Source of the DNA: Mayfieldus sp038040285
Lineage (GTDB): Bacteria; Actinomycetota; Thermoleophilia; Solirubrobacterales; 70-9
Direction of reading: 5' to 3'
NCBI GenBank assembly: GCA_038040285.1
Contig: JBBPIN010000003.1
Location: forward strand, 62,001-126,000
Length of the DNA: 64,000 bases
A program made the translations under genes and the position numbers. Below, piece by piece: positions 51,642 to 61,143 of the stretch (position 1 is its first letter; each line of letters starts with the position of its first letter). The notes below the pieces were generated by a model. That model was given only the letters and a program-made list of their open reading frames with translations, made no database searches and was not told the DNA's origin.

Positions 51642-53594
<1,953 letters not shown>

Positions 53595-53615
53595 ACTAGC
53601 CGGGCAACATCAATT

Positions 53616-53634
53616 GCGGCCGCTTCGCGGCCTG
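53616..53634. terminator. Short hairpin between ftsH and the GGDEF gene
   Basis: GGCCGC (53618-53623), TTC loop, GCGGCC (53627-53632), between two convergent genes. Weak and short; a possible bidirectional terminator. Confidence 0.45.
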
Positions 53635-53673
53635 ACATGCCTGTGCCGCGGCGCAACGCGCCGGCCAACGTTG

Positions 53674-54738
53674 TTAGTACCGCTCGCGGTGGTCCCGCGC
53701 CCGCTCGGCCATGAGCGCCAGGTCGGCGGCCTCGGTGAGCTCGGTGGCGGTCATCTGCGGCTGTAGCTGCGCGGCCGCGAAGTGGATCCAGACCGGCTCG
53801 TTGTCGGGGCGCTTGCAGGCGACCGTGACCTTGTTCTGCACCCGCTCGATCAGCACGTCGGCGTCCTCCTTGACGGTGCCGGGGAGCAGCAGCACGAACT
53901 CGTCTCCGCCCCAGCGGTAGACCTGGTCGGGGGCACGCAGCTCCGACTCCATGGCTTCGGCGACGCGGCGCAGGCACTGATCGCCCTCCAAGTGGCCGAA
54001 CTCGTCGTTGATCCGCTTGAAGTGCTCGATGTCGCCCATCGCGAGGGTCAGCGGGGTGTCCATGCGGTCGGAGCGCGAGATCTCGCCGACGATCGCCTCC
54101 TCGAATCCGCGCCGATTGCAGATTCCGGTCAGCGGGTCCAAACGGGCCTCGTCGCGCGCCCGCGCCTCCTCCTGGCGCAGCGCCAGGCGCTGGGCGCGGA
54201 TGCTGGTCATCATCAGTAGGACCAGGAAGGCCAGCGGGGTCCAGATCACGAATTCGGCAATCACCTTCGCAGCGGTGGTGCTGTCCCAGCCGCCGTAGAG
54301 CAGCGGCGCCCCGAGCAGCAGCCCCATATAGCCGATGAAGGCGGCGAGGCGCCGGGCCGGGTTCGTCGCCGCGACCAGCAGCAGCAGGTTGAGCAGCAGG
54401 CCGTCGTAGGGGGCGGTCTCGCCGCCGGCGAGCCACTGCATGACCGCAATGCCGAGGGCGCCCACATAGCAGGAGACGAGAACGCCCTGGAAGCCGAGCT
54501 GGAATCGCGACGACCGCAGAGCGGCGGCGAAGCCGTTCGCGCAGACGACGAGCGCGCTGCCGATGATCCATCCGGTGTGGCCGATCTGGCGGTCGATCGG
54601 GCTGAACGGCCACAGCGCCAGCGCGAGCACCGCGTTGACCATCCAGAACCAACCGCCGAGCCTGCGGGTCAGGTCGAGGTCGGCGCCCGCGTAGGGGTCT
54701 GCCTCCTTGGCGAAGAGGGATTTCAGGGAACGCAACAT
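53674..54738 (-). CDS. Membrane diguanylate cyclase (GGDEF)
   Basis: 354 residues from ATG 54738. About six N-terminal helices (FWMVNAVLALALW, HTGWIIGSALVVCANGF, LGFQGVLVSCYVGALGIAV and others) make a membrane sensor. The GGDEF motif is intact (RWGGDEFVLLLPG, 277-281), with an RxxD inhibitory site (RAPD) five residues before it and the substrate Asn/Asp in GDIEHFKRINDEFGH. It should make cyclic di-GMP and be product-inhibited. It occupies the place between ftsH and folP where many actinobacteria have folE. Confidence 0.9.
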   Translation of the reverse strand: MLRSLKSLFAKEADPYAGADLDLTRRLGGWFWMVNAVLALALWPFSPIDRQIGHTGWIIGSALVVCANGFAAALRSSRFQLGFQGVLVSCYVGALGIAVMQWLAGGETAPYDGLLLNLLLLVAATNPARRLAAFIGYMGLLLGAPLLYGGWDSTTAAKVIAEFVIWTPLAFLVLLMMTSIRAQRLALRQEEARARDEARLDPLTGICNRRGFEEAIVGEISRSDRMDTPLTLAMGDIEHFKRINDEFGHLEGDQCLRRVAEAMESELRAPDQVYRWGGDEFVLLLPGTVKEDADVLIERVQNKVTVACKRPDNEPVWIHFAAAQLQPQMTATELTEAADLALMAERARDHRERY

Positions 54739-54803
54739 CGTCGTTTCTCTTTCGTCCGCAGGCAGGAGCCGCTTTAGTCTTCCGCTGGCTGTATAAGGCG
54801 TCG

Positions 54804-55637
54804 GTGCGCAAAGACCACGAATTTCGGGGCGTGAACGTGCGTATGCCACGCCTGATGGGGGTCATAAACGTGACCCCCGACTCGTTCTCGGACGGCGGCG
54901 AGTTCCTCGACCCGCGGCGGGCGATCGAGCGCGGGCGCGAGCTGGTGGCGGAGGGCGCCGACGTGCTCGACGTCGGCGGCGAGTCGACGCGGCCGGGCGC
55001 AGCGGCTGTCAGTGAGGAGGACGAGCTGGCGCGGGTCGGCCCGGTGATCGAGGGCCTGGCGGGCGCCGGAACGCCGATCTCGATCGACACCTTGAAGCTG
55101 GCGGTCGCCGAGGCCGCACTGGCGGCCGGCGCTTCGATCGTCAACGACGTCACCGCGTTGCGCGCCGAGCCGGGGATCGCGGCGCTCTGCGCCGACCGCG
55201 ACGCCGAGCTGGTGCTGATGCACATGCAGGGCTCGCCGCGCACGATGCAGGAGGACCCCACCTACGATGACGTGGTCGACGACGTGAAGGAGTTTCTCGC
55301 CGAGCGGATGGAGTTCGCGCGCCGCGAGGGGGTAGCGGAGGAGCGGATCTGGCTCGACCCCGGGATCGGGTTCGGAAAGACGGTCGAGCACAACCTCGAG
55401 CTGCTGCACCGACTCCGCGAGCTGACCGAGCTGGGGCGACCGTTGGTCGTGGGAACGTCACGAAAGAGCTTCATCGGCAAGCTGACCGGCGCCAAGGTGG
55501 ACCAGCGGCTCGGCGGGACGATCGCCAGCTGTGCGGTCGCGGTCGCAAACGGGGCGCAGATGCTGCGGGTCCACGACTTGCGCGAGGTGCGCGAGGGGAT
55601 GCAGGTCGCGGGGGCGATTCTCGGAGCCGGTATCTAG
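54804..55637 (+). CDS. folP: Dihydropteroate synthase
   Basis: 277 residues from GTG 54804; ATG 54843 is an alternative that places the first strand at the N-terminus. Signatures: LMGVINVTPDSFSDGGEF, DVGGESTRPGA, IVNDVTALR, LMHMQG and VGTSRKSFIG. It joins p-aminobenzoate to the pterin and is the sulfonamide target. First gene of folP-folB-folK; folB follows 35 bases after. Divergent from the GGDEF gene. Confidence 0.94.
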   Translation: MRKDHEFRGVNVRMPRLMGVINVTPDSFSDGGEFLDPRRAIERGRELVAEGADVLDVGGESTRPGAAAVSEEDELARVGPVIEGLAGAGTPISIDTLKLAVAEAALAAGASIVNDVTALRAEPGIAALCADRDAELVLMHMQGSPRTMQEDPTYDDVVDDVKEFLAERMEFARREGVAEERIWLDPGIGFGKTVEHNLELLHRLRELTELGRPLVVGTSRKSFIGKLTGAKVDQRLGGTIASCAVAVANGAQMLRVHDLREVREGMQVAGAILGAGI

Positions 55638-55672
55638 GTCTGAGCCCCCAATCTCAGAGATACTCTCGCGCT

Positions 55673-56095
55673 ATGGAAGCTCACGGGAACGGGCCCGAGA
55701 CCAGCGTCGAGGTCGAGCTGCGCGGCCTCTCCATCTACACCCACCACGGGGTGACAGAGGCCGAGCGCGAGGTCGGCCAGCGGCTCGAGTTCGACGTCAG
55801 CTTCGACGTCCCCGACTGCGATGCGGTGCTCACCGATCGCCTCGAGGACACGGTCGACTACGCCGAGGCCTGCGACATAGTCGCCCTCGCCGCCACCGAG
55901 CGCAACTACAGGACCCTGGAGCGGCTCTGCAAGGTGATCGGCGAGCGCTTGATGGAGCGCTTCGGCTGTGAGCACGTTCGCGTGCGGGGCGCCAAGCCCG
56001 AGCCGCCGCTGCCGCTGGCGATGCAGGAGGTCGCGGTCGAGGTCACCCACGATCGCGAAGACGCCGAGGAGCCCGAGGAGGACGAGGGCCCCTGA
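55673..56095 (+). CDS. folB: Dihydroneopterin aldolase
   Basis: 140 residues. FolB features: VELRGLSIYTHHGVTEAEREVGQRLEFDV, DTVDYAEACDIV and the substrate Glu in RTLERLCKVIGERLM; the catalytic Lys-equivalent lies in VRVRGAKPEPPLP. An acidic tail (DAEEPEEDEGP) follows. It converts dihydroneopterin to 6-hydroxymethyl-dihydropterin. Overlaps nothing; folK starts 11 bases after. Confidence 0.93.
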   Translation: MEAHGNGPETSVEVELRGLSIYTHHGVTEAEREVGQRLEFDVSFDVPDCDAVLTDRLEDTVDYAEACDIVALAATERNYRTLERLCKVIGERLMERFGCEHVRVRGAKPEPPLPLAMQEVAVEVTHDREDAEEPEEDEGP

Positions 56096-56106
56096 GCGCC
56101 CGCCGC

Positions 56107-56607
56107 GTGACCCGGACTGGCTACCTCGGGCTGGGCTCCAACGTCGGCGATCGCGCCGAGCATCTGCTGGCGGCGGTGCGGCTGCTGCGAGAGGAGGGGG
56201 TGGAGGTCGATGCCGTCTCCTCGCTCTACGAGACAGAGCCGGCCGGGGAGATCCTCGACCAGCCGGACTTCCTCAACGCGGCGCTGCGGATCCGAACCGA
56301 GCTGGAGCCCGAGCAGCTGCTCGACATCTGCAAGGCGATCGAGCTGGAGCAGGGGCGGATCTTCGGCGGCCCGCGCCACGGTCCGCGATCGCTGGACATC
56401 GACCTGCTGCTGCTCGGCGACGTCGAGCTCGAGGGCGAGCGCCTCACCCTCCCGCACGCCGAGGTGACCAGCCGCCGCTTCGTGCTCGCGCCGCTGCTCG
56501 AGCTGGACCCCGAACTGGCGCTGCCGGACGGCACCCGCCTCGACGACGCGCTCGAAGCGCTCGCAGAGGGCCAGCGGGCGGAGCGGGTGGGAGCATTTCC
56601 GGGCTGA
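56107..56607 (+). CDS. folK: HPPK (6-hydroxymethyl-dihydropterin pyrophosphokinase)
   Basis: 166 residues from GTG 56107. GYLGLGSNVGDRAEHL, DQPDFLNAALRI, and the metal-binding GPRSLDIDLLLLGD are diagnostic, with PHAEVTSRRFVLAPLLEL. It pyrophosphorylates the product of FolB for use by FolP. Ends 26 bases before the next small gene. Confidence 0.94.
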   Translation: MTRTGYLGLGSNVGDRAEHLLAAVRLLREEGVEVDAVSSLYETEPAGEILDQPDFLNAALRIRTELEPEQLLDICKAIELEQGRIFGGPRHGPRSLDIDLLLLGDVELEGERLTLPHAEVTSRRFVLAPLLELDPELALPDGTRLDDALEALAEGQRAERVGAFPG

Positions 56608-56633
56608 TTATCGGCTGATGCGACAATGGTGGC

Positions 56634-56879
56634 GTGGTCACAGACAAGCGCCTCCCGTTCGATCCCGAAAGCCCCGGTGCTCAGAAGCTTCTGCGGTCGA
56701 TGCACTCATACGCGCGCTCGGGCGAGCCGATGGATGTCGTTGTCACTTCGCCGCTGATGCGGATAGTCGGCGAGCGCGGCGAGCTTCACGGCAGTACCCA
56801 CAAGCCGGGGGAACAGCTAACTCTCACCAAAGGCGAGGGCGAACCTCTCGTCGCCGCCGGTTTCGTCAAGCCTCGCTAG
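56634..56879 (+). CDS. Hypothetical 81-residue protein
   Basis: From GTG 56634. Mixed composition, MVTDKRLPFDPESPGAQKLL, SGEPMDVVVTSPLMRIVGERGELHG, ending AAGFVKPR. No family recognised and no membrane segment. Its last four bases overlap the stop of the GST-like gene on the other strand. Coding is plausible from amino-acid balance but unproven. Confidence 0.45.
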   Translation: MVTDKRLPFDPESPGAQKLLRSMHSYARSGEPMDVVVTSPLMRIVGERGELHGSTHKPGEQLTLTKGEGEPLVAAGFVKPR

Positions 56880-57637
56880 GCGGCGGGGGTCGCGGCCGCC
56901 TCGCGCAGCGGCTCCAGCCAGGTCGGCGGCAGGACCGGCGGCGCGTGACCGGGGTAGTCGGGGACGACGCGCATTGCGAGCTGCCCGGCCGGCCGACCTT
57001 CGATCGACGGGCGCAGATCGTCGAGCGTCATCGCCAGTCGAATGCTGGCCGCGATCTGGAAGTCGGCGGCATTGAGCTGCTCGCCGTTCAGGACGCCCGC
57101 CTCGCACCAGTCGTCGATCCGCATCAGCATCCCGGGAAGCGCCGCCAGATCGTGGCGGACGTTCTCGTCGCTCGCCTTGTTGTAGCTGACGGCGAAGGCG
57201 ACGAGCGGGGCCGAGGTCTTCACCGCGAGGCTGAGCGGGATCCCCAGCCGCGCGCCCGCGCTGTAGTCCATCAGCACCGAGCGGTCGCGCTTGACGGAGT
57301 TCCAAAGGATGCGGCGGACCGGCGCCTGGAGATCGTCGTCGCCGAAGCGCTCGGCCTCCTCGACCGCCAGCCGCAATCCGGTGTCGGACGGGAACAGCGG
57401 CGGCTGCGGTTGAAGCTTGTCCAGCTCGCGGGCGATCACGCGCGAGCCCTGGACGCGGCGCCCGTCGATCTTCATCGCCGGCACCGTCGTTCCGGGGAAC
57501 CGCATTGCTCGCAGGAGCCCCTTGTGAATTCCGGGCATCAGGTCGGTGCGCTGGAAGGGGATGCCCTTGTAGTCGAGCATCGACTTCGCCGCAATCGCGG
57601 GGTGCGAGGCGGGGATCACGTATAGGCGCACGTCCAT
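56876..57637 (-). CDS. Glutathione-S-transferase-like protein
   Basis: 253 residues. N-terminal thioredoxin-fold: RLYVIPASHPAIAAKSMLDYKGIPFQRTDLMPG, with the cis-Pro segment TTVPAMKIDGRRVQGSRVIARELDKL. A helical C-domain with NAADFQIAASIRLAMTLDDL follows. The usual N-terminal Ser/Cys/Tyr catalytic residue region reads ASHPAIA, so Ser or His may serve. Actinobacteria usually lack glutathione, so the thiol substrate is uncertain. Confidence 0.75.
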   Translation of the reverse strand: MDVRLYVIPASHPAIAAKSMLDYKGIPFQRTDLMPGIHKGLLRAMRFPGTTVPAMKIDGRRVQGSRVIARELDKLQPQPPLFPSDTGLRLAVEEAERFGDDDLQAPVRRILWNSVKRDRSVLMDYSAGARLGIPLSLAVKTSAPLVAFAVSYNKASDENVRHDLAALPGMLMRIDDWCEAGVLNGEQLNAADFQIAASIRLAMTLDDLRPSIEGRPAGQLAMRVVPDYPGHAPPVLPPTWLEPLREAAATPAA

Positions 57638-57660
57638 TGCCCCATCCTTTGCTGCGTCCG

Positions 57661-57807
57661 CTACTTTCGCGCGCCGTCTGAGCGGTCCAAAAGACCCACC
57701 TCGATGTAGGCATCGAGCTGCTCGATCTCTTCGGGCGTGAACGGATCGTCGAGCCGAGGTTTTTCGTTCGATTCCGCCTGTGAAGTGTCTTGGGGGTCCC
57801 GTTCCAT
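57661..57807 (-). CDS. Small acidic protein downstream of the membrane protein
   Basis: 48 residues from ATG 57807: MERDPQDTSQAESNEKPRLD, then FTPEEIEQLDAYIEVGLLDRS. The last part looks like a short amphipathic helix pair. It starts 4 bases after the stop of the (frameshifted) membrane-protein gene on the same strand, so it may be its partner. Unrecognised; coding judged on composition and spacing. Confidence 0.42.
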   Translation of the reverse strand: MERDPQDTSQAESNEKPRLDDPFTPEEIEQLDAYIEVGLLDRSDGARK

Positions 57808-57811
57808 TCGT

Positions 57812-58304
57812 CTAACCAGCCTGTAGCGAGTATACGAGCGTCCCACCGATGACCAGGACAGCGATCGCCACTGCCGTGGCCGCCCCTTTCATGGCCTTCG
57901 CGGTTCGATGGGTTACCGCCTCGTTGTGCGTAATCGCTCGCTCCACAGAGGTTGCAATCGCCCAATGAGTTGAGTCCGGGAGGGCCGTTTCCCACCAACA
58001 CTCTGAGGTGTGCGATGTCCGGATTGAGCCTGAGCTTTCGCGGGTAAAGCGCGTATGCGAGCGGGATCGTCGAGACGGTCAGGGTTCCGGCGCCGATCGA
58101 CATCAGGAGGCTCCAGTTGTCGCGCGCGACGTCCGAGCTGAAGATCAGCGCGAGGACAACTCCAACGAAGCCCAGGATCGTTGCGGCCTTGGTGTCCTGA
58201 GCGTGCTGAGTCTCCATCACGGCTAGTTTCTGTTCCCTGGCGACCTCGGCGATTGCCTGAGCGCTCGGTCTGGGCGGAGCGGCGTGTCCAGATCTTGCTG
58301 CCAC
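57812..58304 (-). pseudogene. Membrane protein of unknown family, broken by a frameshift
   Basis: From GTG 58304 (GGAAGG upstream) the frame runs VAARSGHAAPPRP through two membrane helices (AATILGFVGVVLALIFSS and LLMSIGAGTLTVSTIPLAYAL) to VGNGPP. Then sense continues, after one extra base near 57977-57985, in another frame as DSTHWAIATSVERAITHNEAV and a third helix TAVAIAVLVIGGTLVYSLQAG and stop. Length is 3n+1. Re-joined it is a ~164-residue protein with three helices and a soluble middle. The layout resembles small membrane partners of nucleotide-signal or defence genes only in outline; no name can be given. Confidence 0.6.
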
Positions 58305-58391
58305 GAAGAAAACCTTCCGGGTTCGAAGATCACCTGTGCTGCATGGGATGTGCCAGAGGCATCGCTGCGGCGTGACCGATAATCGCCCCCC

Positions 58392-59159
58392 ATGCTGCTC
58401 GCCATCGACGTAGGCAACACGCAGACCCATATTGGCGCCTTCGATGGGGCCGAGCTGGTCGAGCACTGGCGATTCGGGACCGACGCCGAGGCGACCGCGG
58501 ACGAGTTGGCGATCCGGGTCGCCAGCGTGCTCGAGCTGCGGCGGCTGGAGCTGGAGGCGATCGACGGCTCGATCGTCTCCTCGGTCGTTCCCGAGCTGAC
58601 CCCCGAGTACGCGCGGATGGCCAGCCGCTATCTGGAAGCGCGTTACATCAGCGTCGTCCCGGGGATTAAAACCGGGATCGCGATCCGCATGGACAACCCG
58701 CACGAGCTCGGCGCCGATCGCCTCGTCAACGCGGTCGCCGCCTACGACCGCTTCGGCGGCCCCTGCGCGGTGGTCGACTTCGGGACCGCGATCACCTTCG
58801 ACGCGATCTCGGGTCAGGGCGAGTACCTCGGCGGGGTGATCGGGCCCGGCGTCCGGGTCTCGATGGAGGCGCTGACCGAGCGCGCCGCGAGGCTTCCCAA
58901 GGTGGAGCTCGCCGAGCCCGCCGGGGTGATCGGCAAGACCACCCAGGCGAGCATGCAGTCGGGGATGATCTACGGCTTCGCTGGCGCGATCGACTCGATC
59001 GCCCGCCGTCTGGTCGTCGAGCTGGGCGAGGAGACGCGCTTCATCGCGACCGGGGGCGGCGCCGAGGTGATCGTCCCCCACTGCGAGATGGTCGACGAGA
59101 TCGACGACCTGCTGACGCTGACCGGCCTCCGTTTGGTTTGGGAGTTGAACCACGAATGA
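58392..59159 (+). CDS. coaX: Type III pantothenate kinase
   Basis: 255 residues. Diagnostic segments: MLLAIDVGNTQTHIGAFDG (phosphate-binding loop), SSVVPELTP, GIKTGI, NPHELGADRLVNAVAAYDRFG, VVDFGTAITFDAIS and FIATGGGAEVI. It commits pantothenate to coenzyme A synthesis. The stop codon lies in the first unit of a GARTGAC repeat array. Confidence 0.95.
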   Translation: MLLAIDVGNTQTHIGAFDGAELVEHWRFGTDAEATADELAIRVASVLELRRLELEAIDGSIVSSVVPELTPEYARMASRYLEARYISVVPGIKTGIAIRMDNPHELGADRLVNAVAAYDRFGGPCAVVDFGTAITFDAISGQGEYLGGVIGPGVRVSMEALTERAARLPKVELAEPAGVIGKTTQASMQSGMIYGFAGAIDSIARRLVVELGEETRFIATGGGAEVIVPHCEMVDEIDDLLTLTGLRLVWELNHE

Positions 59160-59199
59160 CGAATGACGAATGACGGGTGACGAGCGACGAGTGACGAAC
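59154..59199 (+). repeat. GARTGAC repeat array overlapping coaX end and dusB start
   Basis: Six 7-base units (GAATGAC x3, GGGTGAC, GAGCGAC, GAGTGAC; 59154-59195) then GAAC. The first unit contains the coaX stop and the third holds an ATG in frame with dusB (59170). The last supplies GTG ACG AAC in the same frame (59191). Confidence 0.8.
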
Positions 59200-60195
59200 G
59201 GTTCGACCCGCCCTGCGCTGACGGACCCTTTCTCCATCGGCGGCGTCCAGATCTCCAACCGCGTCCTGCTCGCGCCGCTGGCCGGGATCGGCAACTGGTT
59301 CGTACGCCTCCAGGCGCGCCGCCACGGGGCCGGGTTGGCGGTCTCCGAGATGGTCTCGAGCTTCGGCCTTCACTACCGAAACGAACGCACGATGCGCGAG
59401 CTGATGCGGATCCACCCCGACGAGCACCCGGTCTCGGTGCAGCTCTTCGGCCACGACCCCGACGTGATGCGCTCAGGGGCGGAGATCGCCGCCGAGGCCG
59501 GCGCCGACCTGATCGACATCAACATGGGCTGCCCGGTCCGCAAGGTGCTGAAGACCGGGGCCGGGGCGGCGCTGCTCCACGATCGCGAGCTGGCCCTCGG
59601 GCTCGCCCGCGGGGCGATCGAGGGCGGCGGGGTCCCGGTGACCGTGAAGCTGCGCTCGGGCCTCGAGCCCGGCGACCGCTCGGGCTTCGATCTCGCCGTG
59701 GCGCTGGTCGAGGAGGCCGGCGTCGCCGGCGTCGCCTTTCACCCCCGCCCCGCCGCGGTCGGCCACAAGGGCAAGCCGGACTACGCGCTAACGGCCGAGC
59801 TGGCGCAGCGCCTCGAGGCCCCGGTGATCGTCTCCGGTGGCCTTCAGACCGCGGAGGCGGCGCGACGCGCCTATCGCGAGTCGGGCGCCGACGCGGTGAT
59901 GATCGCCCGCGGCTCGCTCGGCTGGCCGTGGATCTTCGAGGAGCTGACCGGTCAGCGCAGCGAGCCCCCGTCGCGCGACGAGGTGGTCGACGAGCTGCTC
60001 TGGGTGATCGACCAGGCCGAGGACCACATCGGCGCCGAGCGTGCAGAGCGCTACCTGCGCAAGTTCTACCCCTGGTACCTGGACCGCCTCGACGCTCCGA
60101 GCGAGGTGGCCGAGGAGCTTCAGCGCAGCGCCGACCTGGCCCGTGCCCGCGAGCTGGTCGCTCCGCTCGCCGAGCCCCGCCCGGCGGCGGTCTGA
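59170..60195 (+). CDS. dusB: tRNA-dihydrouridine synthase
   Basis: 341 residues from ATG 59170; GTG 59191 inside the repeat is an equally possible start. FMN-barrel features: RVLLAPLAGIGN, INMGCPVRKVLKTGAGAALL with the catalytic Cys, VTVKLRSGL, the His in VAFHPRPAAVG, and MIARGSLGWPWIF. It reduces uridine to dihydrouridine in tRNA. Its stop codon lies within a hairpin terminator. Confidence 0.93.
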   Translation: MTGDERRVTNGSTRPALTDPFSIGGVQISNRVLLAPLAGIGNWFVRLQARRHGAGLAVSEMVSSFGLHYRNERTMRELMRIHPDEHPVSVQLFGHDPDVMRSGAEIAAEAGADLIDINMGCPVRKVLKTGAGAALLHDRELALGLARGAIEGGGVPVTVKLRSGLEPGDRSGFDLAVALVEEAGVAGVAFHPRPAAVGHKGKPDYALTAELAQRLEAPVIVSGGLQTAEAARRAYRESGADAVMIARGSLGWPWIFEELTGQRSEPPSRDEVVDELLWVIDQAEDHIGAERAERYLRKFYPWYLDRLDAPSEVAEELQRSADLARARELVAPLAEPRPAAV

Positions 60196-60209
60196 TCGAC
60201 CGCCGCCGG
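60181..60209. terminator. Hairpin terminator overlapping the dusB stop
   Basis: Exact 12-base arms (60181-60192 and 60198-60209) with a TGATC loop that includes the stop codon, between convergent genes. Confidence 0.7.
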
Positions 60210-60232
60210 GCGTTTGGTGGCCGGCCGGGCGT

Positions 60233-61021
60233 TCAGCCGGCCTTGTAGCTGACCAGCTCCTCGATCTTGCTTCCGCCCGACACCCCGACCGTCGACACGG
60301 GGCCGACGTCGCGGGCGTAGAACTTGAACTCGAGGACCTTCGGCTCCAGCGGGTTGGTGTCCTTGGTCATCAGGGCGTGTTTGAAGTGGCCGAAGGGCGG
60401 CTCCACCTGCTCGTCGACGCTTACGACCTCGCCCCGGTCCTCGGCCTGGCCGGCGTAGTACTCCTGCCGGTACGTGAGGCCGGGCTTCGGGTCGGCGGGC
60501 ACGGCGATCCCGGCCTGCGCTCCGTCGACGCCCGCCTCGAAGGAGCCCGCGGTCGTCTTCGGCTTGCCGTTTGCGTACTCGGTGGTTTGCTCGCCCAGGT
60601 ACCAGATGTTTCCGGCCGCGTCCTGCGCGTAGTAGTCGGTGGTGACCTCGGTCGGCACGCCGTTCTCACTGACGAAGTCGCTGACGACCCGAGCGTCGAT
60701 CCCGTTGGCCATCTTCTTGGTCCGGTTGGTGACCTTGACGACGACGTCCTCCACCGACAGGTCTTCCGGGTTGACTTCCCGGTATACCCAGCGGCTGCCC
60801 GGCTTCATTGGCCAGTACGGATTGTCGATTTGGGTCGTGAAGTCGGCCGGGTCGAGCTTCACCGGCTCGCTTCCCTGCGGCAGACCCGACGTGGCCGCGG
60901 TTGGCGCTGGGTCCGCGCTGGTGCTCTTACTCCCGCCCCCATTGCCGCAGGCCCCGAGGGCGAACGTCGCGGCGAGGATCCCGATCACAGCCGCAACCGG
61001 CTTTCTGATTCTGACGCTCAT
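60233..61021 (-). CDS. Lipoprotein of unknown function
   Basis: 262 residues. Lipobox LGAC (Cys25) after a signal helix (PVAAVIGILAATFALGA), then a Ser/Ala/Pro linker and a beta-rich domain: NPYWPMKPGSRWVYRE, VTNRTKKMANGIDARVV, GNIWYLGEQTTEY, GLTYRQEYYAGQAEDRGEVV. The 'NPYwP..PGt.wvY' pattern is found in a family of exported actinobacterial proteins of unknown role. It would be anchored on the outer face of the membrane. Confidence 0.75.
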   Translation of the reverse strand: MSVRIRKPVAAVIGILAATFALGACGNGGGSKSTSADPAPTAATSGLPQGSEPVKLDPADFTTQIDNPYWPMKPGSRWVYREVNPEDLSVEDVVVKVTNRTKKMANGIDARVVSDFVSENGVPTEVTTDYYAQDAAGNIWYLGEQTTEYANGKPKTTAGSFEAGVDGAQAGIAVPADPKPGLTYRQEYYAGQAEDRGEVVSVDEQVEPPFGHFKHALMTKDTNPLEPKVLEFKFYARDVGPVSTVGVSGGSKIEELVSYKAG

Positions 61022-61143
61022 CTCTGTTCCCCTTTCCAGACGGCCGATCGGTTCGGCCCGTGGACATTTGCGGAGGGTCTACGGCCGCCGGATGAAAGCC
61101 GGATGAGAGCCGCATGACGGTGCCTGGATCGGCGCTTCTCCTT

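Noticed and set aside
56817..59294. 825-codon minus-strand frame
   Set aside because: Only the 58304-57980 portion is coding (first part of the membrane protein); the rest is shadow of coaX and the GST-like gene.
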